From: Microcella indica
GTDB lineage: Bacteria; Actinomycetota; Actinomycetes; Actinomycetales; Microbacteriaceae
Reading direction: 5' to 3'
Length of the DNA stretch: 64,000 nucleotides
Assembly: GCF_013414345.1 (NCBI RefSeq)
Contig: NZ_CP058670.1
Span: 558,001 to 622,000 of the forward strand
The notes beneath the pieces are model-generated. The model was not told the DNA's origin and did not search any database. It saw only the letters and a list, made by a program, of their open reading frames with translations. Shown piece by piece: positions 53,818 to 62,626 of the stretch. The position numbers were made by a program, and so were the translations under genes. Positions within the stretch are counted from its first letter, which is position 1. The number at the start of each line of letters is the position of its first letter.

Positions 53818-54765
53818 ATGAACGCGGCGCACAGTGTCGAGTTGTATCGTTCGTCGAGCGGTGACTTCGAGCTCGCGGTGCAGACAGACTCGGAGACCGT
53901 CTGGCTCTCAGCTGAACAACTCGTCTCGCTGTTCGGTCGTGACAAGTCGACTATCTCACGACACCTTCGCAACGTATTTGGGGACGGAGAACTCGATCGT
54001 GAAGCAGTTGTTGCAGAAATTGCAACAACTGCCGCGGACGGCAAGACCTACGCGGTCGCACACTACAACCTCGATGTCGTCATCTCGGTCGGCTACCGCG
54101 TCAAGTCAATTGAGGGCGTCCACTTTCGCCGGTGGGCAACACAGGTACTGCGGCGATACGTGCTCAATGGAGTGGCGCTCAACGCGCGGCGGCTGGAGCA
54201 ACTAGGGTCCATCGTTCACGTGCTCTCTCGCTCCACCGATGAACTCGTCGCGGGCGTCGCCGAAGTCGTCGAACGATACCTGCCAAGTCTGCGCGCGCTG
54301 CGTGCGTATGACGAGGGCGAGATCGAGCACGCGGCAGGCACGCTACCGACCTGGGTGCTGTCGTACGACGAAGCGCGTGCAGTAATCGACCAGGTCGGCG
54401 CTGAATTTCCGGCGGACACCCTCTTCGGAGGCGAACGAGGCGACGCATTGAGAGGCGTCATCGCGACGATCTACCAGGGTTTCGGGGGAGTCGAGCTGTA
54501 CCCGACCGTGCAGTCGAAGGCGGCGAACCTTCTCTACCTGGTCATCAAGGATCATCCGCTCACCGACGGAAACAAGCGCAGCGCCGCCGCGCTCTTCGTT
54601 CACTTCCTTCAGCGAAACGACGCGTTGTCTGGCGGAGGCGACACGCCTCGCATCTCCAACAACGCTCTCGCCGCCATCACCCTGATGGTCGCGATGAGCG
54701 ATCCGAAGGAGAAGGAGCTAATGATCGCGCTTGTCGTCAGCATGCTCGTTGGCGAGAGTCACTAG
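53818..54765 (+). CDS. RhuM - Fic/Doc fusion protein
   Basis: 315 residues. The N-terminal RhuM domain (residues ~18-125: TVWLSAEQLVSLFGRDKSTISRHLRNVF, AHYNLDVVISVGYRVKS, RRWATQVLRRYVLNG) is joined to a Fic/Doc domain with the motif HPLTDGNKR at 246-254. Fic proteins AMP-ylate, Doc proteins phosphorylate targets such as EF-Tu; the Leu in place of Phe at position 3 and Lys at 8 resemble Doc-like members. No antitoxin gene is visible beside it. Its 3' end borders a truncated amine oxidase, marking it as part of an inserted block. Confidence 0.85.
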   Translation: MNAAHSVELYRSSSGDFELAVQTDSETVWLSAEQLVSLFGRDKSTISRHLRNVFGDGELDREAVVAEIATTAADGKTYAVAHYNLDVVISVGYRVKSIEGVHFRRWATQVLRRYVLNGVALNARRLEQLGSIVHVLSRSTDELVAGVAEVVERYLPSLRALRAYDEGEIEHAAGTLPTWVLSYDEARAVIDQVGAEFPADTLFGGERGDALRGVIATIYQGFGGVELYPTVQSKAANLLYLVIKDHPLTDGNKRSAAALFVHFLQRNDALSGGGDTPRISNNALAAITLMVAMSDPKEKELMIALVVSMLVGESH

Positions 54766-54779
54766 GCCGGCGACTCACA

Positions 54780-55366
54780 GATTCACGGCGCGAGCTCTTC
54801 GCGCAACCGCGGCTCGACGCGGTGCGCGGGTCGGGCCCCCGACTTGTCGGCGTAGAAGGCGCGAATGCGGTCCATATCGCGCGCACGACGTCGGGCGTCG
54901 CGCCCTCCGACCGCAGCCAGTCGCCGACCGAGATCCGGTCGAGGGCGCGAGCATCGGGATGCGCCCACGGGTCATCGGGGTCGACGCTGCCCGCGAGCGC
55001 CGAGAAGCGCCGCTCGATCTCCTCGTACAGGGCTCGATCGCGCGCCGACATCCACGGCATCTCGTCGCCGAGGAACCGCCCATCGTTCATGAGCCACGTC
55101 GACTCGCCCGGAATGTCGGTGAAGCTCGGGCCGAGCGTGAGGCCGAGCTCGCCGACGAGGGCGCGGTAGGAGGTGTGCGAGGCGCCGACGACTTCCCCGC
55201 CGAGCTGCACGAGCCGGCCATCCGCCGTCGTCGTCTGCTCGACCCGTCCGCCTGCTCGGGCGCGCGCCTCCAGCACGAGTACGTCGGCCCCCGCGGCAGC
55301 AAGGTCACGCGCCGCGCTCAAGCCCGCCAGGCCCGCCCCCACCACGATCACATCGTGCGTGCTCAT
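54780..55366 (-). pseudogene. Flavin amine oxidase, N-terminal part only
   Basis: ATG at 55366: DVIVVGAGLAGLSAARDLAAAGADVLVLEARARAGGRVEQ (FAD-binding) and LGGEVVGASHTSYRALVGELGL, as in putrescine/monoamine oxidases. Homology stops near GATPDVVRAIWTAF; ~195 of a usual ~450 residues remain, and the frame then runs into the RhuM-Fic gene end. It follows the dehydrogenase gene by 34 bp, so it was once the second gene of that operon. Confidence 0.75.
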
Positions 55367-55400
55367 CGCATCCTCCTCGTCGTGAGTCCCACTGCCACCG

Positions 55401-57869
55401 TCATCCTCGCAACCGCTCTCCTCGAGCGTCGTAGAAGGGGCGCCGCGACACGGTGGCCGGGTAGCGCTCGCCCTTGCACTCGACCGTGAACGGTGCGTCG
55501 AGCGAGACCGCTGGTGAGATCGCCGCGATGCCCACCGCAAGGCCGAGCGTGTGACCGTAGGCGCCGCTCGTCATGCGCCCGACTGCGATACCGTCCGCGA
55601 AGACGGTCTCGTCGTGCACGAACACCGGCTCGGGGTCGTCGAGCGCCACATGCACGGTGCGGTGCCGTGGCGCCTTCGGGTCGAGCGCCGCAACAGCGTC
55701 GCGCCCCATGAAGCCGCCTGGCTTGTCGAGGGCGACCGTGAATCCGAGGCCCGCCGAGTACGGGTCGTCGGTCGCGCCGATGTCATGGCCGAGGTGCCGG
55801 TAGCCCTTCTCGCTGCGCAGCGAGTCGAGCGCGTGATAGCCCGCAAGCCGCACACCGAGATGCTGGCCCGCATCCCACAGCGCATCGAGGACGTTGAGCG
55901 CGAGATCGGCCGACGGGTAGAGCTCGTAGCCGAGCTCGCCGACGAAGCTCATGCGCAGGCTGTAGGCGAAGCCGTCGGCCACCTCGACCTCGCGTCCCGT
56001 CGTGTAGGGCTGCGCGGCATCGGACCAGTCGTCCGGCGACACGCGCGAGAGCAGCTCGCGGCTGAGCGGACCCATGACCCCGATCGTCGCGAGTGCCGCC
56101 GTCACGTCGACGACCACGGCCGCGTGCCCGCGCGCAGCCCGCCGCAGCAGCCACAGCGACTTGTGGTGGCTCGTCGAGGGCGTCACGACCAGCAACCGGT
56201 CGTGGGCGAGGCGGGTGACGGTTCCGTCGAGCTCGATGCCACCGTTGCGGTTAAGGAACAGCGTGTAGACGGCCTGCCCCACGGCCACGTCGACGTTGTT
56301 CGTCGCGGAGTGCTGAACGACGGCGAGAGCATCCGCCCCCACGATCTCGAACTTCGCGAAGGGGCTCAGATCGAACAGGGCGACGCCCTCGCGCGCGGCC
56401 CGATGCTCGGCCGCGACCTGCTCGAACCAGCCGGGCCTACCGTAGCTGTACCCTTCCGCCGCGGTCGGGCCGCCGTACCAGTTCGCGCGCTCACCGCCGT
56501 TGATCTCGCCGAAGCGCGCGCCGAGCTCGGCGAGCCGGGAGTCCAACGGGGTCCGGCGCACGTTCCGTGCGGTCTCCGACTGCAGGTGCGGCCAGTGCAT
56601 CGCGTAGAGCCTGCCGAGGCTCTCGACGGTGCGGGCGTGCAGGTAGCGGCGGTTGCTCTGATGCCGTGAGAAGCGCTGCACGTCGACCGAGGCCGAGTCG
56701 AACTGAGGCGACCCTTCGACGATCCAGCGTGCCAGCTCGCGCCCGATGCCGGGGGCGAAGATGATGCCCTGCGAGTTGAGTCCCGCCGAGACGAACAACT
56801 GCTCGACCTCGGCCGTCTCGCCGAGCAGGAACGAGGTGTCTGGTGTGAAGCTCTCGGGCGCGGTGAGGAAGCGGTCGTACCCGGCGGGGCCGAGGGTGGG
56901 CACCGTGCGCTCGGCCGCTGTGCGCACGGGGGAGAAATGCGCCCAGTCGTCGGGAAAGGTCGCGAATCCCGTCGTGGCGATGTCGCCGACCGCGCGAGGG
57001 ATGCCGTTCGGCTCGAACGCGCCGACGAGCAGCCGCCCGGCCTCATGGCGGATGTAGTAGCTGTGGTCGACGTCGCGCAGCACGGGCAGCGAGGCGACGG
57101 CGCCCTCGATCGGCTCGGAGCGCACGTGCACATGCTCGGCGGCATAGAGAGGCAGGTGCACGCCCGCGGTGGCGGCGAGGTCGCGGCTCCACAGTCCGCC
57201 CGCGATGACGACGCGGTCGGCGAGCACGGTGCCCCGCTCGGTCTCGACGCCCGTCGCGCGCCCGTGCTCGTGCAGAATCGCGGTGACGGTGACGCCCTCG
57301 CGAATGCTCACGCCGGCCTCGTGCGCGAGCTTCGCCATGGCGAGCGCGGCGTAGCCGGGGTTCACGTGCCCGTCGTTCGCGAAGTGCAGGCCCGCCAGCA
57401 CGCCTTCGGTCGACGCGATCGGCCAGAGCTTCGCGATCTCGTCGGGGTCGACCAGGCGCGCCTCGATGCCGTTCTGCACGGCGACGTCGCGGGCGTACGC
57501 CAGCTCGTCGACGCGACCCGAGTGGCGCGCGAGGCTCAGCGACCCGCATCGCTCGAACGAGACGTCGAGCCCCGAGCGCTGCTGCAGGTCTGCGTAGAAC
57601 GCGAGCCCGTAGGACGAGAGCCCCGTCATGGCGGTCGACCCGCGCGCTCCCGCGACGAGCCCTGCGGCGTGCCAGGTCGTGCCGCTCGTGAGCACGGCCC
57701 TCTCGAGCAGCAGCACGTCGTCGACCCCGGCCTCGGCAAGATGCAGCGCGATGCTCGCCCCGATGATGCCGCCGCCGACGACGATGGTCCCGGCTCGGCG
57801 CGGCAGCGGGTCGTGAGCGGTGTCGGTGACGATCGTGGCACTGAGCGTGCGATCAGCGAGCCTGTCCAT
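55401..57869 (-). CDS. Dimethylglycine/sarcosine dehydrogenase-like FAD protein with GcvT domain
   Basis: 822 residues from ATG at 57869 (GAGG 6 nt upstream). The N-terminal DAO domain has GTIVVGGGIIGASIALHLAEAG and His67 in SGTTWHAAGL, the residue that binds FAD covalently in this family. An FAO_M linker (GERANWYGGPTAAEGYSYGRPGWF) is followed by a GcvT-type folate domain and C-terminal barrel (FVGELGYELYPSADLAL, LDSLRSEKGYRHLGHDIGATDDPYSAGLGF). It demethylates N-methyl amino acids, passing C1 units to tetrahydrofolate. The exact substrate is not certain. Confidence 0.9.
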   Translation of the reverse strand: MDRLADRTLSATIVTDTAHDPLPRRAGTIVVGGGIIGASIALHLAEAGVDDVLLLERAVLTSGTTWHAAGLVAGARGSTAMTGLSSYGLAFYADLQQRSGLDVSFERCGSLSLARHSGRVDELAYARDVAVQNGIEARLVDPDEIAKLWPIASTEGVLAGLHFANDGHVNPGYAALAMAKLAHEAGVSIREGVTVTAILHEHGRATGVETERGTVLADRVVIAGGLWSRDLAATAGVHLPLYAAEHVHVRSEPIEGAVASLPVLRDVDHSYYIRHEAGRLLVGAFEPNGIPRAVGDIATTGFATFPDDWAHFSPVRTAAERTVPTLGPAGYDRFLTAPESFTPDTSFLLGETAEVEQLFVSAGLNSQGIIFAPGIGRELARWIVEGSPQFDSASVDVQRFSRHQSNRRYLHARTVESLGRLYAMHWPHLQSETARNVRRTPLDSRLAELGARFGEINGGERANWYGGPTAAEGYSYGRPGWFEQVAAEHRAAREGVALFDLSPFAKFEIVGADALAVVQHSATNNVDVAVGQAVYTLFLNRNGGIELDGTVTRLAHDRLLVVTPSTSHHKSLWLLRRAARGHAAVVVDVTAALATIGVMGPLSRELLSRVSPDDWSDAAQPYTTGREVEVADGFAYSLRMSFVGELGYELYPSADLALNVLDALWDAGQHLGVRLAGYHALDSLRSEKGYRHLGHDIGATDDPYSAGLGFTVALDKPGGFMGRDAVAALDPKAPRHRTVHVALDDPEPVFVHDETVFADGIAVGRMTSGAYGHTLGLAVGIAAISPAVSLDAPFTVECKGERYPATVSRRPFYDARGERLRG

Positions 57870-58015
57870 GAGCGTCCTCGTCTCCTCCCGCTGGTGCGGT
57901 GCCGACGCAACGGCCCGCTCTGGCACGCTAACCCGTTGTTGACCTCGTGGACAACAGCGCCGCTCGCAGGGTAGGTGATCGCGCAGCGCCCAGGTGCCTC
58001 CGGCACGATAGAGGC

Positions 58016-58555
58016 GTGGATGCACAGCGCGCGCTGACCGACGCCCGAGAGGCGCTCGCCGCGGCCGCCGCCGAGCTCGCCGCCCGCGGCATCCCGCCCG
58101 AGCAGCTCGCCACCACGGTGCCGCCCCGTCGTGCGCTCGGAATCATCCCGCGACCCGCGACGATGCGGCGCGCCGGCGAAGGATTCCTCCTCGGTGCGAT
58201 CCTCGCCACCGTCGACGGCGGGGCTTTCGACCCCGGTACGATCCTGCGAGCGACACGCCAGGTGCTCCCCGGCCATCAGGCCGCGTCTGCCCAGGAGCGG
58301 CGGGCTCTGCGGCAGACCGCGCTCGACGCTGGCTTTCGCGAGGGAACCACCGTCGTGCTCGACTCCCGCCCCCTCCCGCTCGACGATGAGTCGGCCATGC
58401 GCGCCGAGGCCGGCCCGCTCGTCCTCACCGACGACGGCGTGCTGGTCCGGTGGATCCCCACCGCCCCCGACAGCGCGCTCCGACCGCTCGGCGACTACCT
58501 GCACGAGAGGCTCGACCTCAGCAGCCCGCGAGCCGCCGGCGAGCGACCTCGGTAG
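58016..58555 (+). CDS. Conserved hypothetical protein
   Basis: 179 residues from GTG at 58016 (MDAQRALTDAREALAAAAAELAARGIPPEQL); the frame is open from 57947 but a GATAG box just before 58016 favours this start. No known domain. A helical N-terminus is followed by a beta-rich part (RAGEGFLLGAILATVDGG, VVLDSRPLPLDDES, VLTDDGVLVRWIPTAP). No signal peptide. Its TAG stop is also the first half of the TAGGCT -10 box of the next gene. Confidence 0.6.
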   Translation: MDAQRALTDAREALAAAAAELAARGIPPEQLATTVPPRRALGIIPRPATMRRAGEGFLLGAILATVDGGAFDPGTILRATRQVLPGHQAASAQERRALRQTALDAGFREGTTVVLDSRPLPLDDESAMRAEAGPLVLTDDGVLVRWIPTAPDSALRPLGDYLHERLDLSSPRAAGERPR

Positions 58556-58558
58556 GCT
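58553..58558 (+). promoter_or_regulatory. -10 box before a leader peptide and GNAT gene
   Basis: TAGGCT, 7 nt before an ATG at 58566 that opens a seven-codon reading frame. It overlaps the stop codon of the previous gene. Confidence 0.45.
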
Positions 58559-58565
58559 AGGGGGA

Positions 58566-58589
58566 ATGATCTCCCCGAGGGCCGCATGA
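58566..58589 (+). CDS. Possible leader peptide MISPRAA
   Basis: Seven codons and a TGA that overlaps the ATG of the GNAT gene (ATGA). With the -10 box 7 nt upstream, a leaderless transcript would start with this mini-gene, and GNAT would be translated by re-initiation. No ribosome site suited to the GNAT ATG is otherwise clear (only CCGAGG). Confidence 0.35.
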   Translation: MISPRAA

Positions 58590-59122
58590 CCGGTCCGATT
58601 CTGCGCAAGGCCGACCGGGACGAGGTCGTCGAGATGACGAGCCTCTTGCACCTCGCGCACGCTGAACTCGCCGACCGGGGCCTCAACTTCTCCGGCGTTG
58701 ATCAGACCGTCGCCACGACGCGCCGCCGTTCCTTCCAGGGCAGCACGTGGGTGCTCGAGCTCGAGGGCCAGCTCATCGGCATGGCAACGCTGAGCATGCC
58801 GCCGAGCAGCGTGCTGCGCAATCTCAGCGAGGTCGCGAACGTGCGGCGCGCCGCCTGGCTCAACCAGTTGGCCGTGCATCCCGACCATCGCGGTGACGGC
58901 CATGCCCGCACGCTCTTCGAGAAGATCCGCGACGAGGCGATCCGCCGCCGCGCGGCGTTCCTCGGAATCGACACGGCGCGGCCGGCCGAGGACCTGGTCG
59001 AGATCTACCACTACTGGGGTTTCGCCGAGCGCGAGGTCATCCAGTGGCCCGGCAAGGCCTACGACAGCCTCGTCATGACCCTCGCCCTGCGACCCCTGCC
59101 GGCCATGCCCACCCAGGGCTGA
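58586..59122 (+). CDS. GNAT-family N-acetyltransferase
   Basis: 178 residues, GCN5 fold: TGPILRKADRDEVVEMTSLL, ELEGQLIGMATLSM, then the acetyl-CoA loop QLAVHPDHRGDGHARTLFEKIRDEAIRR and FLGIDTARPAEDLVEIYHYWGF. Acetylates an amine from acetyl-CoA; substrate unknown. Start by ATGA overlap with a short upstream frame. Confidence 0.88.
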   Translation: MTGPILRKADRDEVVEMTSLLHLAHAELADRGLNFSGVDQTVATTRRRSFQGSTWVLELEGQLIGMATLSMPPSSVLRNLSEVANVRRAAWLNQLAVHPDHRGDGHARTLFEKIRDEAIRRRAAFLGIDTARPAEDLVEIYHYWGFAEREVIQWPGKAYDSLVMTLALRPLPAMPTQG

Positions 59123-59171
59123 GGGTTCGAGCGCCGAGCACGCACGGCACCGCCTACGCCACACTGGGGGC

Positions 59172-59666
59172 ATGAGCGACCCGATCGTTCGCACCGTCCG
59201 CGCCGTCGTGGCGCCGATCACGCGCACGCGCGCCTTCCGCTGGCTCGCGCCGCGCGTCATGCCGCCGATCGAGCGCGCCATCGCGACCGTCACCGGCAGC
59301 TCGGTCCAACTGAGCGGGCTGCTCGTGCCCTCGCTCGTGCTGCGCACCACCGGGGCGCGCAGCGGTCAACCGCGCGACTCGATCCTCATGTACACGGCCG
59401 ACGGCCACGGCTGCGCGATCGTCGCCGGCACGAGCTTCGCGCGCGAGAAGCACCCAGCGTGGACGTACAACCTGCTCGCCCATCCCGACGCGGAGATCGC
59501 GGTGCGCGGGCGGCGGTTCGCGGTACGCGCCGCCCTCATCGAGGGGGATGCTCGGGAGGCAGCCTGGCGTCGCATCGAGCACCAGTGGCCGGGGTACCGG
59601 TCCTACGAGCGCGAGTCGGGCCGCGTCGTGCGACTCTTCCGGCTCACACTCACGCGCGAACTCTAG
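59172..59666 (+). CDS. DDN-family (F420-dependent nitroreductase-like) protein
   Basis: 164 residues: LVLRTTGARSGQPRDSILMYTADGHGCAIVAGTSFAREKHPAWTYNLLAHPDAEIAV is the split-beta-barrel signature of deazaflavin-dependent nitroreductases. It would use F420H2 to reduce quinones or other acceptors. Segment 1-45 is amphipathic, possibly membrane-apposed. The ATG is 6 nt after a weak CACACT box. Confidence 0.88.
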   Translation: MSDPIVRTVRAVVAPITRTRAFRWLAPRVMPPIERAIATVTGSSVQLSGLLVPSLVLRTTGARSGQPRDSILMYTADGHGCAIVAGTSFAREKHPAWTYNLLAHPDAEIAVRGRRFAVRAALIEGDAREAAWRRIEHQWPGYRSYERESGRVVRLFRLTLTREL

Positions 59667-59669
59667 GCT
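59664..59669 (+). promoter_or_regulatory. Leaderless-type -10 box of the cation exchanger
   Basis: TAGGCT overlaps the TAG stop of the DDN-family gene and stands 6 nt before the GTG at 59676. Confidence 0.55.
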
Positions 59670-59675
59670 GGGCTG

Positions 59676-60809
59676 GTGCAGATTCTCGACGTCCTCCTCG
59701 TCATCGGCGGGCTCGTGCTCCTCATCGCCGGCGGTGAGGCGCTCGTGCGCGGTGCGTCGAGCATCGCGACCCGCATCGGCATGTCGCCGCTCATCGTCGG
59801 CCTCATCGTCGTCTCCGCGGCCACATCGGCACCCGAGCTGGCCGTGACGGTCGGCTCGGTCATCAGCGGCGAGCCCGGCCTTGCCGTCGGCAACGTCATC
59901 GGCAGCAACATCGTCAACATCCTGCTCATCCTCGGGCTCTCCGCCCTCGTGATGCCGCTGCTCATCAAGCGTCAGCTCGTGCGGTTCGACATCCCCGTCA
60001 TGGTGGGCCTCTCGATTCTCCTCGTCGCCGTGAGCCTCGACGGTCAGATCGGGCTGCTCGACGGCGTGCTGCTGCTCGCAGGTCTCGTCGTGCACGCGGT
60101 GCTGAGCATCCTCATCGGGCGTCGAGAGGTGCGCGTGGGGGCGGAGGGTGCCGGCACTGCGCCCATCCCCACCCCCGGCAGCCCCACGCCGGTCTGGCTC
60201 TCGCTCCTGCTGCTCGTCGTCGGCATCGGGCTTCTCGTGCTCGGCTCGCAGCTGCTTGTGACCGGAGCCGTGAGCATCGCGACCGGGCTCGGCGTGAGCA
60301 GCCTCGTCGTCGGCCTGACGGTCGTCGCGATCGGCACCTCGCTGCCCGAGCTCGCGACGTCGATCATCGCCGTGCGGCGCGGCGAGCGCGACATGGCCGT
60401 GGGCAACATCGTCGGCAGCAACATCTTCAACATCGGCATGGTGCTCGGCCTGCCCGCGATCATCTTCGGCGAGGGCATCCCCGTTCCCGCCGCCGCGATC
60501 GCGCTCGACCTGCCGGTCATGCTCGCCACCGCGATCGCGCTCCTGCCGATCGCCTTCACGGGGTTCATCATCGCGCGCTGGGAGGGCGGTCTCTTCGTGG
60601 CGATCTACATCGCCTACACGGCCTACCTCGTGCTCGCGGCCACCCAGCACAATGCCCTGGAAGGCTTCACCGACGTCATGCTGTGGTTCGTGGTGCCGAT
60701 CATCGCCCTCACGCTCGTCGTCGTCACGACCTACGAGGCGGGGCTGCACCGGGGCAAACGGCTCGCCGCACGCGAAGCGAGCGATGAACGGTCCCAGCCG
60801 GGAGGCTGA
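59676..60809 (+). CDS. Calcium/sodium antiporter (CaCA family, YrbG type)
   Basis: 377 residues, about ten helices in two inverted repeats, each with the alpha motif: VVSAATSAPELAVTVGSVISGEPGLAVGNVIGSNIVNILLILG in the first half and VVAIGTSLPELATSIIAVRRGERDMAVGNIVGSNIFNIGMVLG in the second. The acidic residues in SAPEL and SLPEL bind Ca/Na. Works in the cytoplasmic membrane as cation exchanger. Confidence 0.95.
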   Translation: MQILDVLLVIGGLVLLIAGGEALVRGASSIATRIGMSPLIVGLIVVSAATSAPELAVTVGSVISGEPGLAVGNVIGSNIVNILLILGLSALVMPLLIKRQLVRFDIPVMVGLSILLVAVSLDGQIGLLDGVLLLAGLVVHAVLSILIGRREVRVGAEGAGTAPIPTPGSPTPVWLSLLLLVVGIGLLVLGSQLLVTGAVSIATGLGVSSLVVGLTVVAIGTSLPELATSIIAVRRGERDMAVGNIVGSNIFNIGMVLGLPAIIFGEGIPVPAAAIALDLPVMLATAIALLPIAFTGFIIARWEGGLFVAIYIAYTAYLVLAATQHNALEGFTDVMLWFVVPIIALTLVVVTTYEAGLHRGKRLAAREASDERSQPGG

Positions 60810-60832
60810 CGCACTCGACTACCCTCGGCGGC

Positions 60833-61720
60833 ATGGACTGGCTCGTCTCCGCCCTCGGCACCGCGCTCGTCCTCGCGGGCGCATACGACGTCTTCCACAC
60901 GCTCCTCAATCCGAGCGGGCGCGGCACCATCAGTCGGCTGATCTTCGCGCTCTCCTGGCGCGTCACACGGCGGGCCCGCCGCCTGGGACTCGCCGTCGGC
61001 CCTGCATCGGTCGTCACCGTCATCGCGATCTGGGCGGCAACGCAGGTCGTCGGATGGGCCCTCATCTACACGCCGCACATTCCGGAGGGCTTCGCCTACT
61101 CGCACGACATCGACCCCGCGAGCTTCGTCGCCTTCTGGGAGGCGATCTACTTCTCGGGCGCCACGCTCACGACGCTCGGCTTCGGAGACACCGTGCCCAT
61201 CGAGCCGTGGCTGCGCGTGCTCGCGCCCGTCGAGGCGCTCGCCGGCTTCGCGCTGCTCTCGGCGAGCGCGACCTGGTTCCTCCAGCTGCACGGGGCGCTC
61301 GCGCGACGCCGCTCGCTCGCCCTGCGAGTCTCGCAGCTCGAAGAGGCAGGCTTCGCCGAATCGCTCGCCCAGACTCCGCGCACCGCGGCGGCGGTCATCA
61401 TCGAGTCGATCGCCGAGCAGATCGCGGTCGCCCGCGTGGACTACGTGCAGTCGACGGAGACCTACTACTTCCGCGACCTCGACGAGCGAGCCTCGCTCTC
61501 CTCCGCGCTGCACGCGGCGTGGCGCATCGCCGAAGCCGCGCTCGCCTCACCCGACGCCGAGGTGCGGCACTCGGGGGCGGTGCTCGACGCGGCCCTGCGC
61601 GACCTGGCACAGTACCTCCACGGCGCGTTTCTCGGCGGCCGGCGCACGGATCCCCCGGCCGCGCCGGAGGTGTTCGAGCGCTACACCGCCGACCACCGCC
61701 GGGGTGGCACCGCCGGCTAG
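60833..61720 (+). CDS. Two-helix K+ channel-like protein
   Basis: 295 residues. Three to four hydrophobic segments in the first ~150 residues, the last two framing a pore loop ATLTTLGFGDTVP (residues 111-122), a variant of TVGYGD with Leu-Gly-Phe. C-terminal cytosolic helical domain (ARRRSLALRVSQLEEAGFAESL...). Probably a cation channel of the Ion_trans_2 type. TACCCT lies 7 nt before the ATG. The stop overlaps the convergent SDR gene by 4 bp. Confidence 0.85.
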   Translation: MDWLVSALGTALVLAGAYDVFHTLLNPSGRGTISRLIFALSWRVTRRARRLGLAVGPASVVTVIAIWAATQVVGWALIYTPHIPEGFAYSHDIDPASFVAFWEAIYFSGATLTTLGFGDTVPIEPWLRVLAPVEALAGFALLSASATWFLQLHGALARRRSLALRVSQLEEAGFAESLAQTPRTAAAVIIESIAEQIAVARVDYVQSTETYYFRDLDERASLSSALHAAWRIAEAALASPDAEVRHSGAVLDAALRDLAQYLHGAFLGGRRTDPPAAPEVFERYTADHRRGGTAG

Positions 61721-62538
61721 TGCCCCAGCAGGTCCTTCATCTGCGAGTAGATGAGCGCTGCTGCGCGCTTCGGCGAGAGGCGCGCCATGCGCGACATGAA
61801 GCGAGCGTCGGAGCCGATGAAGATCTCGTAGCTGCCCTTCTCGACGGCGGCGACGATCTGCCGCGCCGCCTCGGGCGCCGGGGTCGTCTTGCGCTCCTTG
61901 CCGCCCGCGCCCGCGCTCATCGCCGCCATCTCCTCCGGCGTCATGATGGCCGAGTTGACGGCGATGTTCGTGCCGATCGCTCCCGGGAAGACCCCGGTGA
62001 CCTGCACGTTCGTCGCCATGAGCTCGGAGTGCAGTCCGCGTGACAGCTGAGCGACGGCGGCCTTCGTCGCGCCGTAGAGCGACTGGCCGGGCACGGGGGC
62101 GTAGGCGCCCATGCTTGCGACGTTGACGATCGCGGCCTCGGGGCGCTGCGTGAGCTCGGGCAGGAAGGCCTTGATCGTGTTGATCGTGCCGTACAGGTTG
62201 ACGTCGATGACCCGCTCGATCTGGTCGAAGCCGAGATCGGCGACCGGTACGAACTTCTGGATGATGCCCGCGATGTTGAGCAGCCCGTCGACCTGGCCGT
62301 GCGCGGCGGTGACGGCCGCGGGCAGCGCGAGCACGGCATCCCGATCGGTGATGTTGACGACGTGCGTCGAGATCGCATCGCCCTTCGCTGCCGCCAGATT
62401 CACGGTCTCGGCGAGACCCGCCTCGCTCAGGTCGACGGCGGCGACCTGCGCCCCCTTCTCGACGAGCTGGAGGGCGACCTCGCGCCCGATGCCGTTGCCG
62501 GCGCCCGTGACGACGAAGACCTTCGAGGTGATCTGCAT
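61717..62538 (-). CDS. SDR-family oxidoreductase
   Basis: 273 residues, classical SDR: FVVTGAGNGIGREVALQL, LLNIAGI (NAG variant), IVNVASMGAYAP and SLYGATKAAV (Tyr-x3-Lys). It lacks the insertion seen in the three island SDRs, so it is an ordinary NAD(P)-dependent enzyme. C-terminal MARLSPKRAAALIYSQMKDLLGH. Substrate unknown. Confidence 0.9.
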   Translation of the reverse strand: MQITSKVFVVTGAGNGIGREVALQLVEKGAQVAAVDLSEAGLAETVNLAAAKGDAISTHVVNITDRDAVLALPAAVTAAHGQVDGLLNIAGIIQKFVPVADLGFDQIERVIDVNLYGTINTIKAFLPELTQRPEAAIVNVASMGAYAPVPGQSLYGATKAAVAQLSRGLHSELMATNVQVTGVFPGAIGTNIAVNSAIMTPEEMAAMSAGAGGKERKTTPAPEAARQIVAAVEKGSYEIFIGSDARFMSRMARLSPKRAAALIYSQMKDLLGH

Positions 62539-62626
62539 GATGCTCCTTGATCGAGGGATGCGCGGCTTCGCGCCCCACCAGGCTAGTCAGCCTCCCGGCC
62601 TGACGGCAGGGTCGAACGTCCCCCGG

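Noticed and set aside
54775-54868. Short frame MDRIRAFYADKSGARP... at the end of the amine oxidase fragment
   Set aside because: Could be the end of another gene or a frameshifted tail, but only 30 codons and no recognisable match; not listed as a gene.
59154-60749. 531-residue minus-strand frame opposite the DDN and Ca/Na exchanger genes
   Set aside because: Asp/His/Arg-rich mirror image of coding sequence for membrane helices; no domain.
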